This document shows, one piece after another, positions 32,740-42,871 of a stretch of DNA of 64,000 bases. The stretch's first letter is position 1. Each line of letters begins with the position of its first letter. The notes beneath the pieces are model-generated. The model had not been told where the DNA came from, did not search any database, and saw only the letters and a list, made by a program, of their open reading frames with translations. Made by a program: the position numbers and the translations under genes. The stretch comes from Euleptes europaea (lineage: Eukaryota > Chordata > Lepidosauria > Squamata > Sphaerodactylidae), in contig NC_079312.1 of assembly GCF_029931775.1 (NCBI RefSeq), positions 16,809,821 to 16,873,820 on the forward strand. The letters run 5' to 3'.

Positions 32740-32990
32740 CGAAATGGATATCAGACACTGACTCTGTAGTTTTGCCATCAGAAACTGACTTCTGCTGAGA
32801 CTCAAACAGTACAGCATCGGGTGATTGTTGTGCCATCTGCATCTTTCTGGGCGATTTTGTATCCGTGCCTTTCCCATATGAATTTTCGTGCCATACATCT
32901 GATTCAGCTTGCAATTTGCTTTTTGTAGTGTATTGTGCAATAGGGCCTTCCAATAAACCATTTAATTTGTATCAGCCACTTTGGAGGCCT
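32740..32990 (-). repeat. Unidentified coding-like repeat
   Basis: The minus strand stays open for about 80 codons with non-repetitive composition: GPIAQYTTKSKLQAESD, WHENSYGKGTDTKSPRK, QMAQQSPDAVLFESQQK. A second, more worn copy lies at 31055-31180. It may derive from a retroelement ORF or a retrocopied gene; I do not recognise the protein. Confidence 0.35.
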
Positions 32991-33034
32991 GTGTCTTCCT
33001 TCTGACAGTCACTTTCCCACCAGGGTGATAAGAA

Positions 33035-33475
33035 CCCGTGTGTGTGTGTTAAGTGCTGTCAAGTCACTTCCGACTCATGGCGACCCTATGAATCAATGTC
33101 CTACCTTTGACAGCCTTGCTCAGATCTTGCAAATTGAAGGCCGTGGCTTCCTTTATTGAGTCAATCCATCTCTTGTTGGGTCTTCCTCTTTTCCTGCTGC
33201 CCTCAACTTTTCCTAGCATGACTGTCTTTTCTAGTGACTCTTGCTGTCTCATAATGTGACCAAAATACGATAGCCTCAGTTTAGTCATTTTAGCTTCTAG
33301 GGTCAGTTCAGGCTTGATTTGATCTATAACCCACTGATTTGTTATTGTGGTGGTCCACGGTATCCGTAATACTCTCCTCCAACACCACATTTCAAAGGAG
33401 CCTACTTTCTTCCTGTCAGCTTTCTTCATTGTCCAGCTTTCACAGCCATACAATAGTAATAGGGAATACGAAGAA
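33035..33475 (-). mobile_element. BovB LINE 3' end with ORF C-terminus
   Basis: The minus strand codes YGCESWTMKKADRKK, FEMWCWRRVLRIPWT, LRLSYFGHIMRQQESLEK and GSRKRGRPNKRWIDSIKEA, the C-terminal part of the BovB (RTE) polyprotein. The 3' end carries a TG repeat at 33039-33049. Confidence 0.93.
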
Positions 33476-33969
33476 CCCATTGGAATTGTTTAAGGGGTAA
33501 CACCAGACACACTAAAGGAAGGAGGAGGTGCCAGACCCCAACTTAGGGTTATACTGTGCAGGTGGCTATCCCATAATAGGCGGGGGTAGTGGTAGTGATC
33601 TTTAATTATTCATTTCCTGGTGGGGGTTTTTTTCAGGTTGACACGTCATTTAATAACTTTAGTTCACTTTTTCAGAAAGTTCAGCTAGAACATCTTGTGG
33701 TTTCAGCAATTTCTGTTAAACCACTAGCTTCCTCTTGTCTTATTTTTTTCCTGTGCAGACCTTGAGCTATGGGCTGCGATGCGTTTCCACTAGCTCATTG
33801 TTCAAGACACACTGAGCCTTTTGTCTCATGACTATAGAGATCAGTTTTTCTGGAGAAAATGTTTGCTTCGGACTCGGTGGCATTATACCCTGCTGAGGTC
33901 GTTCCCCCCAAACCCTTCTCTATGTGGGCGCCATCCCCAAATCTCCAGGAACTGGCAACCCTACCAAGA

Positions 33970-34140
33970 CTGAATAAAATCAGCCGCAGTATCTTGGGCT
34001 CATCCTAACATGATACGCAACATCATTTGTTAAGAAGCTTACCCAAACTAGGGAGACTGCCCATTACTGCTATTGTCCTTTAATTTTTTTAGGGCTATAT
34101 TTGCACTATATATGGAATATATTCATTTTGCCATTTGACC
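33970..34140 (+). repeat. Unclassified repeat, copy 2
   Basis: gactgaataaaatcagccgc, cttgggctcatcctaa, acatcatttgttaag and cccaaactagggagactg; inverse of 30785 and direct to 34975. Confidence 0.7.
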
Positions 34141-34204
34141 TAACACACTGATGCATGCGCATCCTTCGAAGCCTGGCATGAAATACAAGGTGGGAGATAA
34201 GAGC

Positions 34205-34300
34205 AAGAGTCCAGTAGCACCTTAAAGACTAACAAAAATATTTTCTGGCAGGGTATGAGCTTTCGTGAGCCACAGCTCACTTCTTCAGATACAGATAAGG
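34205..34300 (-). mobile_element. Penelope-like fragment with hammerhead-like core (second family)
   Basis: The minus strand reads CTGAAGA (34288-34282), a stem AGTGAGC with loop TGTG closing on GCTCAC, then GAAA-G-C-TC (34264-34257). Stem II pairing is long, and the single stem III pair is G-C here against C-G in the 2.9 and 4.4 kb family. The plus-strand text agtagcaccttaaagactaa marks a widespread reptile repeat end. Confidence 0.55.
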
Positions 34301-34359
34301 TGGGAGATGTGAGCCATGTTCTAGTGTACATGGAATAAATATTTTTACAAGAAGCCTCA

Positions 34360-34505
34360 TAAGACTAAAAGGGCTTTTATGTATTTTCCACCTTGCATTA
34401 CGATATTAGATTGTTAGGATGTGTACTATATTACAATTCTGTGTATGACCACTGAGGAAGGCCTACATGAGGCCAAAACATGTCTGGTCGTTGTTTGGTC
34501 CTACT
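34360..34505 (+). mobile_element. Fragment of the 25656 foldback family
   Basis: aattctgtgtatgaccactg, gaggaaggcctacatgaggcc and aaaacatgtctggtcg match the arm core at 25.85 and 26.26 kb. Confidence 0.6.
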
Positions 34506-34527
34506 TCCCTCATTGTATGGTTAGACA

Positions 34528-34828
34528 TCAACTGTGGCATAGTGGTTAAGAGCAGTGGTTTGGAGCAGTGGAGTCTGGTTTGATTCCGGGTTTGATTCCC
34601 TACCCCTCCACATGAGCGGCGGAGGCTAATCTGGTGAACTGGATTGGTTTCCCCACTCCTACATATGAAGCCAGCTGGGTGACCTTGGGCTACTCACAGC
34701 TCTCGCAGCCCCACCTACCTCACAGGGTTGGGGGAGGGGAAGGGAAGGTGATTGTAAGCCGGTTTGAGTCTCTCTTAAGTGGTAGATAAAGTCGCATATA
34801 AAAACCAACTCTTCTTCTTATGTATTTA
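34528..34828 (+). mobile_element. CORE/MIR-like, L2-tailed SINE
   Basis: catagtggttaagagcagtg, box B gggtttgattccc, gtgaccttgggctactcaca, tail aaaaaccaactcttcttctt. Confidence 0.85.
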
Positions 34829-34974
34829 TTTCATGTAAATTACTCGCTGACTATACAGGCCTTGTATAGTCACCATATTAAAATTTATATATTTGTAATT
34901 TTAGCGTTATTCATCTCAACCCTTTTGGTTTGGATCCACTCCCAAAAATCTCCAGGAATTGGCAACCCTACCAA

Positions 34975-35112
34975 GACTGAATAACATCAGCCGTACTGTC
35001 TTGGGCTCATCCTAATGTGATATGCAACATCATTTGTTAAGTTTACCCAAACTAGGGAGACTGGCCATTACCGCTTTTGTCCTTTTATTTTTTTGGACTA
35101 TATTTGCCTTTT
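34975..35112 (+). repeat. Unclassified repeat, copy 3
   Basis: gactgaataacatcagccgt, cttgggctcatcctaatgtg, cccaaactagggagactgg, ttttggactatatttgcc. Confidence 0.7.
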
Positions 35113-35221
35113 ATTTAATTACTTCTAACTGTGGACTTCTTGGATATCATGGCCCTATGGCCCTGCTATCTGTCTTGTGAGTACCCCCATGTCTGCCTGA
35201 TAGCGGACTCTAGGACTTGAA

Positions 35222-35412
35222 GTTAGCAAGATGTAGTGGTGAGAGTGGCGGACTAGGATCCGGGAGGCTCCAGGTTCGAATCCCAACTCTGCCATGCAAG
35301 GTTACCATGTGACCTTCAGCCAGTCACACTCTGTCAGCCTACTAACCTTCTTCGCAGGGTTGTTGTGAGGATAAAGTGGAGTAGAAGAGAAGGAGGTAAG
35401 CCGCTTCGGGGA
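35222..35412 (+). mobile_element. CORE/MIR-like, L2-tailed SINE
   Basis: atgtagtggtgagagtggcg, box B ggttcgaatccc, gttgttgtgaggataaagtg, aggtaagccgcttcggg. Confidence 0.8.
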
Positions 35413-35414
35413 GT

Positions 35415-35625
35415 GTTGGCCAAGAGGCTCTCACCTCTTTGGTTCTGATCACCAAGGAAGAGACAACTCAGGAATCGGGTAAAGGATTCTTTATTAAAGC
35501 CAGTGGGAGAAAAGCAGCATAGCAAGGCTGGTACAGTTCTCTGAAGATTTCCACCCAAGGTCCAAGCAGTTATACATTTGGGCATTGCCCATATTAGGAA
35601 TTCCTATCTTATACATTCCATTGGT
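35415..35625 (-). mobile_element. LTR fossil fragment (minus), family A
   Basis: Plus strand gatcaccaaggaagagacaa, tcgggtaaaggattctttat, agccagtgggagaaaagcag. On the minus strand an AATAAAG signal is followed by a U5-like stretch. Two related pieces lie at 45315 and 45970. Broken, no internal region. Confidence 0.45.
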
Positions 35626-35832
35626 AGGTTTGCCAGGTCCCTCCTCGCCACTGGCGGGAGATTTTGGGGGCGGGGGCCTGAGGAGGGCCGGGTTTGGGGA
35701 TGGAAGGGACTTCAATGCCATAGAGTCCAATTGCCAAAGCGGCCATTTTTCTCCAGGGGAACTGATCTCTAGCGGCTGGAGATCAATTGTAATAGATCTC
35801 CAGCTAGTACCTGGAGGTTGGCAACCCTACCT
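35625..35832 (-). mobile_element. gttgcca-type short interspersed element (minus)
   Basis: Begins aggtttgccaggtccctcct and ends tacctggaggttggcaaccc; includes cagggga-actgatctctagc. Inverted ends as at 2448. Confidence 0.7.
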
Positions 35833-35918
35833 CTGCCCCTTGTCATTTCCTTGATTCTGCAGCTTACCCTAATAAGGGAGATAGTGGTGGGGGCTGAGGC
35901 TGTGGTGTTGGCTTATGG

Positions 35919-36111
35919 CAGAAGTTCCCAAACTGCTCTGTGGAGCACTTGGTGCTTCGTGAAACATCTCCTCCTGCTCCATGAAGAGACTGGAAAGAAA
36001 AACACTACTGTCATTTGGTTTACTATATAGGTGCTCGGTGAAAATTAGTGCTCCCTGACGGATTTCTCTCCTGAAAAGTGCTCCATGACTCAAAAAGTTT
36101 GGGAACCTCTC
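35919..36111. mobile_element. hAT MITE, 193 bp
   Basis: Ends cagaagttcccaaact and agtttgggaacctctc, perfect 8-bp target duplication gcttatgg (35911-35918, 36112-36119). Confidence 0.9.
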
Positions 36112-36221
36112 GCTTATGGTGTCAGCATCTGCTTATTGCTTTCTTGGCATACTTATTACTTGCTTACTTGGCATACCTTTGGTAAAGCCCTAGGCAGCCT
36201 GACCACTGACCACCTAGTGGT

Positions 36222-37440
36222 AGCAAAACCGCGGCTCGCGAGCGGCTCTTTGGGCCCTTGAGTGTGGCTCTGCCACAAATGACCACGTGCGGGTGTGCAG
36301 GCACACGACGGGGAGACGGGAGACATGTCGCCGGATTGCAAGCTCGGAGGGGCCGCCCGGAGGCATGAAGGCGCGCGAGGAAGGGGGAGAAGGAGAAACA
36401 CCCCCCCTCAACCATACATTTCCTTCCCTCCAGAAGGGTTTGGTTTTTTTGCAAAAAGGATCTCTCGGACCAGATCCCTTCCTCCTCTGGCCTTTGCAAT
36501 GGAGCAGCGGCATTGCTCCGAGTGTAATGCCTGAAATCATTATTTACTATGGGAAATGTATTAGAAATGTATTCTTTGATTTGAAATATATTCTTTGTAA
36601 TCAATAAGGTATAATCTGCATTTATGAATATGCCATACTCAATATATAAGAGTTGGCATCTGTGACGAAAGTTGCACCAAGCACATATGTTAAAGGCCTT
36701 GAGTATAAGAGGCCCAGCTTTGCTTGTTAGAAGTTAATTAAATAATCCATAGAAGGCCCCAGTGTGCTTTTATGAGCTGGCTCCCCACACATAGGGGCCA
36801 GCTAGGAACACTCCCTTAGTTAGCCTTGGCAAATGCCAGGATCCAAGATAAGAACTTCAGTAGCTTAGGATCAAACATAGCAGCACCTGACACTGTAGAG
36901 TCTTCTTGCTCATTAGTGGACATGAGATTATAACTTTCTCTGTAACCGCCTTCAAGTTGGGATAGGGTATTCTAATTTAGACTGTCCCAAGTATTGGGCA
37001 GTTGAGTCTTACGTGTGTGTCACGCCTCTGTAACCACCCATTATCGAAGTCTATATTCATGCTTGTAACCCTTTGATGTGGGTGTGAATTGTCCTGCGCT
37101 TCAGGGCTGGAAGATGCCTTTGGGAGGCAGCGCTGGAGCCGTCGTGCACGCAGGGGAGAGGGATCCTCTCGGTGTTTTTTTGTTTTTTTTAGGTAGGGGG
37201 GAGTTTCTTCCCTCTTGCCGCCCCATTGATTTATTCCACCTTTTCCCCTTCAGAAGAGAGCTGGGTGCGTGGATGCGGCTTCCCTCTTCGGTGCCACCCT
37301 TTTAACTGGGTGCTGCTGCTGGCGTCCTGTTTGATCTCCTGATGCCTGGGTGCCCAGAGAAAACATTTCATTACTGTGGTGGCGGATCCTGCAAAATCGT
37401 ATGCTTAAAAAAAAGGGGGGGGGGACAGACCCCAACTAGG
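36222..37440. other. GC-rich hAT-like block split by an LTR-like stretch, tentative
   Basis: aaaccgcggctcgcgagcgg and ctctttgggcccttgagtgt resemble a hAT-derived end. From about 36520 to 37080 an AT-rich segment with tatataag and attaaataat looks like an old, incomplete LTR. GC-rich sequence resumes at 37085. Boundaries are not defined. 37440-38100 holds nothing I can identify. Confidence 0.25.
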
Positions 37441-38102
37441 TCAGGAAAAATAAATTCAAATCAGAGCTTCCCGCTGCTTCTCAATTACCAGAAAGAATGG
37501 CAGGAGACAAATTCCCTTGCAAAGTAGGAGAAGAATCTCCTTTGTTTGGGCCGTGTCTTATTGTAAGGAGATCGTGGTGTGGTTGGGTGGAAAGGTTTTC
37601 TGAAGACTGAGCTGATTGCTGGCAAGGATTTGGTGTTTTTTTCTTTTTTTCTTCTTCCAAGATTCAGAGACTACGTCTCTATTTTAAGGAGCAGGAGAGG
37701 GAAATGTTGGGAATAAAAGTGGATCTGGAAGGTGAACTAACACCCCCTCCTTCCCAAAGTAACAACACGAAAACAATGTACGGGGTAAGGGAGAGCCTGC
37801 CACCTCCTGCATTTTTCTATACAAGCTTAAGAGTCCCCTAAAACGTGGCCTGAGGGTGGGAAAAAAAGTAGAGATTTCTGTGCTGCTTCTTGTGTGGGGC
37901 TTGAGAGGTACGGTTGAGTGTAATATATGAAAATACGTTTTCTTTTTTTGGCCAGGTGTGATTACCGCCCTGCCCCCAGTCTTAGAAGAAACGCTTACAT
38001 TTTACTGACCTCTCTGTCCTGAATCAGCTTCCTTAAGAGTGGCGTTGACAGCTTTTAACAAGTGAGGATTTTTTAAACAATTGGGAACCACAAGCAATTT
38101 TT

Positions 38103-38803
38103 ACAGGGATCCAACCTTTTTTTGACCAGGGACCACTAGGACTTTTTTGTTCGATGCAGGGACCCCAAGGTTCAACATAAAAATCCCTAGCATTTGAAAA
38201 TAAACTTTAATCGTAACTGTTAGTGAAACATTAAACTTAGAATAATATTTGAATATATATATATATTTATAATAGAGAACTTTTAATTTAAAACGAGAAT
38301 TTGAAAATAAACTTTAATCGTAACTGTTAGTTAAACATTACACTTAGAATAATATTTGAATATATATATATATTTATAATAGAGAACTTTTAATTTAAAA
38401 CGAGAATTTGAAAATAAACTTTAATCGTAACTGTTAGTGAAACATTAAACTTAGAATAATATTTGAATATATATATATATATTTATAATAGAGAACTTTT
38501 AATTTAAAACGAGAATTTGAAAATAAACTTTAATCGTAACTGTTAGTTAAACATTACACTTAGAATAATATTTGAATATATATATATTTATAATAGAGAA
38601 CTTTTAAATTAAAACGAGAATTTGAAAATAAACTTTAATCGTAACTGTTAGTTAAACATTAAACTTAGAATAATATTTGAATGTATATATTTTTATAATA
38701 GAGAACTTTTAATTGAAAATATTAATTTATTATTATGGGTTTATGACTTTGTTCCGCGGACCTTAATTTAGTTCTCGCGGGGACCCCCGGTTGGGAACCA
38801 GCC
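38103..38803. mobile_element. hAT MITE with internal tandem expansion
   Basis: Same family as 12604 and 39966 (ccaacctttttttgaccagg to acccccggttgggaacc), but the middle unit (starting tttgaaaataaact at 38193, 38300, 38407, 38516, 38621) is repeated about five times with periods 107, 107, 109 and 105 bp. The period differences lie mainly in the (ta)n tract. Confidence 0.93.
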
Positions 38804-39299
38804 AGAGGGGTTCTTCGGCTGAGTTTTGGATTTGTAAGCAGGATGGAAAACATAGCTTGGGATCTGCCCGGGCCAAGTTTCAGAAATGTGGCTCTCAAAA
38901 GAAATCTCAGTCGTTGCACTGTGGATATTTGGCTCGGTTGACTAATGGGCTTGCCGGCCCCTGGCTTATCCCATCCTCAGCCGACTGGGACTTTCCAGGG
39001 CCAATTTTATGGCCAACTTCCCTGTGAGCAGGCCCATCAGGGAGAAAAGCGGGGAGGTCCTTTCAACGAAGCCAGTAATTAATTAATCTATAGGGCGCGA
39101 AAGCTAAAGCGCCCCTTTTATTTCCCGTGCTGGTGTTCATGTTGCTGCGGAGTTTTTATTCGATGCCAAGAAAACGCCCTCCTCTCCCCCCCCCCCAGCT
39201 GCCTCAAGTGGTACAGTCCACTTCCCCTTCTGTGTGCAATTTTGCACCGCGGGTTTGCAGTCGAGAGAGTTTCCTTTTGCAACTCGCCTTGCAACGAGG

Positions 39300-39488
39300 G
39301 GAAAGGGGTGGCGGGGGTATTTTTTTGTTATTATTATTATTATTATTTTTGCTGTTTTGGGAGCGCTTCCTAGAGCTGCGGAGTTGTGTGCGCGGCTGCC
39401 GCCCCGTCCCCGGAAAGTGGGGAAGGGGAGCTGTGAAGCCGGGTGGGGTTTGCAGAAGGCGCTGCAACCAGCCATGCCTCGTGTCTGG
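39300..39488 (+). CDS. First exon of the KRAB-ZNF gene: CpG-rich 5' UTR and five codons
   Basis: A CpG-rich segment (ctgccgccccgtccccgg and surroundings) ends in ATG at 39474-39476 within gccATGCCTCGTGTCTGG and a consensus donor GTAAGC at 39489. The five codons M-P-R-V-W end in phase 0, exactly the phase with which the KRAB-A exon at 49808 begins (D-P-V-S-F-E-D-V). Many KRAB-ZNF genes have such a short first coding exon followed by a long intron; here it would be 10.3 kb and filled with repeats. The 5' end of the UTR is approximate. Alternative: an unrelated CpG island. Confidence 0.55.
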
Positions 39489-39834
39489 GTAAGCGCTGCC
39501 TTCCCTCCCGACTCGTGAGATGCGGCGCGTCTGGCCCCTTGCTCCTTTGGGGCGGCGACTTACCCCCCAAAGGCCTGGCCTAGGGGTGCTGGGGCGATGC
39601 TTGTGGGGCTGGGGAGTTTGGGAGCGCTTTCTCAAAGGAAAGAGGGGCTTTGGGGGCTTCCCTTCTGAAGCTGACATGGGGGGCGACCCTTGGCGGGCAA
39701 TTTTGCTTGGAAGATTTGGGGTGGGTGGGTGGGGGCTTGACCTCATAACAACATAAGAAAGGCCCTGCTGGGTCAGACCAAGGTCCATCAAGTCCAGCAG
39801 TCTGTTCACGCAGTGGCCAGACAGGTGTCTCTGT

Positions 39835-40303
39835 GTGTTGTGTGTGTGTGTGTTAAGTGCCGTCAAGTCGCTTGCGACTCATGGCGACCCTATGAATCAA
39901 AGTCCTCCAAAATGTCCCGTCTTTGACAGCCTTGCTCAGATCTTGCAAACTGAAGGCCTTTATTGCACTGGTTCCCAACCAGGGGTCCATGGACCCCCAG
40001 GGGTCCGCGAGAACTAAATTAAGGACCGCGAAACAAAGTTATAAACCCATAATAAATTAATATTTTCAATTACAAGTTCTCTATTAGAATAATATTTGAA
40101 TATATATTTTTATAAGTTAAATGTTTAACTAATAGTTATGATTAAAGTTTATTTTCAAATTCTCTGAATTTTTATTTTGAACCTTGGGGTCCCTGCATTG
40201 AACAAAAACGTCCTAGTGGTCCCTGGTCAAAAAAAGGTTGGGAACCACTGCTTTATTGAGTCCATCCATCTCTTGTTGGGTCTTCCTCTTTTCCTGCTGC
40301 CCT
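39835..40303 (-). mobile_element. BovB LINE 3' end inside CR1, itself holding a hAT MITE
   Basis: tgtgtgtgtgttaagtgccg, ctatgaatcaaagtcctcc and, beyond the MITE, tccatctcttgttgggtct form one short inverse BovB terminus. Confidence 0.9.
39966..40250. mobile_element. hAT MITE, 285 bp
   Basis: Ends cactggttcccaacc and ggttgggaaccactg, perfect 8-bp duplication ctttattg (39958-39965, 40251-40258) made from BovB sequence. The cleanest copy of the family. Confidence 0.95.
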
Positions 40304-40637
40304 AGGTGTCTCTAGGAAGCCCACAAACAAGGCGACTGCAGCAGCAGCATCCTGCCTGTGTTGCACCGCACCCAAGATAATAGGCATGCTCCTCTGATAC
40401 TAGAGAGAATAGGTATGCAGCATGACTAGTATCCATTCTAACTAATAGCCATGAATACCCCTCTCCTCCATGAATATGTCCACTCCCCTCTTAAAGCCCC
40501 CCAAGCTGGCAGCCATCACCACATCCTGGGGCAGGGAGTTCCACAATTTAACTACCTCTGGTCTGAGCAGAGAAGGGAAAGGGTGATTCACCCTAGATCG
40601 GTTTCAGAAAGGGAAATGCACTGGGGGGGGGGGGCTC

Positions 40638-41040
40638 TGGGAAGGGGCTGTGGCTCAGTGGTAGAGCCTCTGCTTGGCCTGCAGAAGGTCCCAGGCTCAA
40701 TCCCCGGCATCTCCAGTGTGTGTGTGTTAAGTGCCGTCAAGTCGCTCCCGACTCATGGCGACCCTATGAATGAAAGTCCTCCAAAATGTCCTATCTTTGA
40801 CAGCCCTGCTCAGATCTTGCAAATTGAAGGCTGTGGCTTCCTTTATTGAGTCCATCCATCTCTTGTTGGGTCTTCCTCTTTTCCTGCTGCCCTCAACTTT
40901 TCCTAGCATGCCTGGGCAAGTAGGTGACGCGAAAGACCCCTGCCTGAGACCCTGGAGAGCCGCTGCCGGTCTGAGTAGACAATACTGACTTGGTTGGACC
41001 AAGGGTCTGATTCAGTATGAGGCAGCTTCATGTGTCCATG
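40638..41040 (+). mobile_element. tRNA-derived SINE, split by BovB
   Basis: tRNA-like gctgtggctcagtggtagag and box B ggctcaatcccc, then after the BovB piece ctgagaccctggagagccgc and atgaggcagcttcatgtg. Confidence 0.88.
40716..40912 (-). mobile_element. BovB LINE 3' end inside the SINE
   Basis: tgtgtgtgttaagtgccgtc, cctcaacttttcctagcatg; inverse BovB terminus about 195 bp long. Confidence 0.9.
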
Positions 41041-41224
41041 TGTTCCAGGCCTGCAGAATTGCTGTAAAAGAGAAGCATTCTCCATATGCTCAGGAGCAGC
41101 CTGCAGTTGTGGGCTTGTTGCATGTGCTCCGGGACTGAGGTCGGGCATTGAAAACAGGTTCCCCCGGGGACGCACTTAGTTGAAATGAAGCCCTGAAGCC
41201 ACCAGTCTACGTTACAAACATTGG

Positions 41225-41498
41225 GGGTTATCGCACTTCGTACTCCCAGCGATGTATTAAGAGTTTAAAAATGTTATCAAAAACATCGCTTTAAAAGGGT
41301 TTTTGGATGCCACTGCTTATAAATGGTTGGAAGACGTCTTCACAGCTAAAGGGGCCAAACAAAGTGCGAACAGTATTTTTTATAACGTTTTCAAACTCTT
41401 AATACATCAGTGGGAATACATAGAAAGTGCGAACAGTGGTTTTATAACATTTTCAAACTCTTGAAATACATCGCTGGGAATACAAGTGCGGTAACCCT
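41225..41498. mobile_element. MITE with ~60-bp inverted ends
   Basis: gggttatcgcacttcgtact at the left is mirrored by acaagtgcggtaaccct at the right, and both arms carry cccagcgatgtatt or its inverse. It is flanked by cattgg (41219-41224, 41499-41504). Part of the right arm is repeated inside (gtgcgaacagt at about 41367 and 41430). Confidence 0.75.
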
Positions 41499-41524
41499 CA
41501 TTGGCTTATGAAGGAAATGGAGTT

Positions 41525-41846
41525 TTTCTTAAGAATGATCCTGAGTCTGATTAACGACTAAACAAAGTGAGTTTATTCAGAAATCACAAACTTGGTAAAC
41601 AACTGAGAGACAGGCTTATTTCTATCTAGGGTCCATAACTAACAGGGTAACATGCGGCTTCTTACTCCTCTCTTTCACTGTAACTAGAAGGAAGAGTAAG
41701 GGTGCATTATGGGAACAAACAAGAACACAGGAAGAGAAGGGAGAAGATCACAACCTTTCTATCCATCCAACTCTCACACTTGCTGCCCCCTGCTGATCTT
41801 CCTTTCTTTAATCAATCTTTGTACACTAGACATTGTATTTCCAACA
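41525..41846 (-). mobile_element. Solo LTR fossil (minus), family B
   Basis: On the minus strand it begins tgttggaaatacaatgtc, has an AATAAA signal near the far end, and no internal region. The start is like that of the LTR at 48115. Old copy; its far boundary is approximate. Confidence 0.5.
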
Positions 41847-41923
41847 GCTTGAACGTTTCGCTGTAGTAGCAAGGGGGACGCCGCTTCCTGGACTGACCGA
41901 CTTCGGATTTCATGGGTGTGTTG

Positions 41924-42108
41924 AGGCCACTTATGCATGGGAGGTTTTGCCTTGGATTTGCTGCTCTCTAGATGGACATTTCCCCCGTCTGCATTCTCAG
42001 AACTCTGCATGGGGGGCTAATTGTTGAGTTTTGAGAATTTGGATGGGGAAAATGGGCATCTAGAGAGCAGCAAATCCAAGGCAAAACCTCCCGTGCATAA
42101 ATGGCCTT
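41924..42108. mobile_element. Foldback MITE with ~65-bp arms
   Basis: Arm aggccacttatgcatgggag through ttgctgctctctagatg (41924-41988) is inverted at 42040-42108. A direct repeat of about 42 bp (cgcttcctggactg-ccgactt) lies on both sides, at 41876-41917 and 42153-42193. Confidence 0.8.
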
Positions 42109-42871
42109 AGTTACAAAACGAAGATTGGCTTGATCATGTCGCTGTCGCAAGCGGGACAGCGCTTCCTGGACTGGCCGACTTCGGATTGCATGGGCGGGCA
42201 GGGTTTGGTTTTTACATTTTGGAGTCCCTCCTCCTTGTAGAAAGATCCTGGAAAAAATAACGAAAAGGTCTCTCTGATGCAGTAGGGCAAACTCCCTGGA
42301 GTTACTGTCACAGAGATGCTGAAGACTAATTTGTTAGAGAGGAACTGCAAATCTGCCCCAGGAGGAAAGGTGTTTTCTCCCCATTCGTTGCCAGCTTGCT
42401 TTCCCTGAGCAAGTTTTTGTTTTTCGATGTGACAACTCCAGAGTTCAGGTTTACAGAGGCCCTGGACAGAGATCTCTCAAAGCCCACCCCTCCACCGCTT
42501 GCCCCCCATACCATCCCAGTTGTGCAACCCTGCTGTGCTATCAGAGGAACCGGAGCTTTGCTTTGTGGTTTGATCAGATCTGCCAGAGGCACTTTATTGA
42601 AAAGTACAAACATCTGCAGGGAGATAATTCAGACTGACGGTGGAATTCTTGGGTCCCAACGAGCAGTAAAAGTTTTGAGACAACTTTATTATGCCACGGC
42701 CAGAGAATCCTTCCTTACTACAAAGTTACAAAGCGTTCTGAGTCCCCCCCCCCCATGCATATACGTACTTATGCACCTTTTTACATCATTGTTACATCAT
42801 CTTTCCCACTAACAAAGCATAGCTACACAATGCACCCGATCATCGGTTGCCAAGGTAATGGCCTACTAAGA

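Larger units (their letters stand above)
39745..40560 (-). mobile_element. CR1-type LINE 3' end, split by BovB
   Basis: Left part catcaagtccagcagtctgt to 39834 and right part aggtgtctctaggaagccca to ggcagggagttccacaattt. The split is flanked by the duplication aggtgtctct (39824-39833, 40304-40313), so the BovB piece inserted into CR1. Confidence 0.85.

Noticed and set aside
38193-38720. CRISPR-like regular array
   Set aside because: Units of ~107 bp with no unique spacers, eukaryotic context and MITE ends: it is a tandem repeat inside a transposon.
40638-40715. Functional tRNA gene
   Set aside because: A and B boxes are recognisable, but no proper acceptor stem can be formed and a SINE body follows; the similar heads at 14012, 32062 and 56790 are SINEs too.
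42640-42870. Another LTR-like stretch
   Set aside because: It has a tttatt signal and unique-looking flanks, but no defined ends or second copy; too weak to list as an element.
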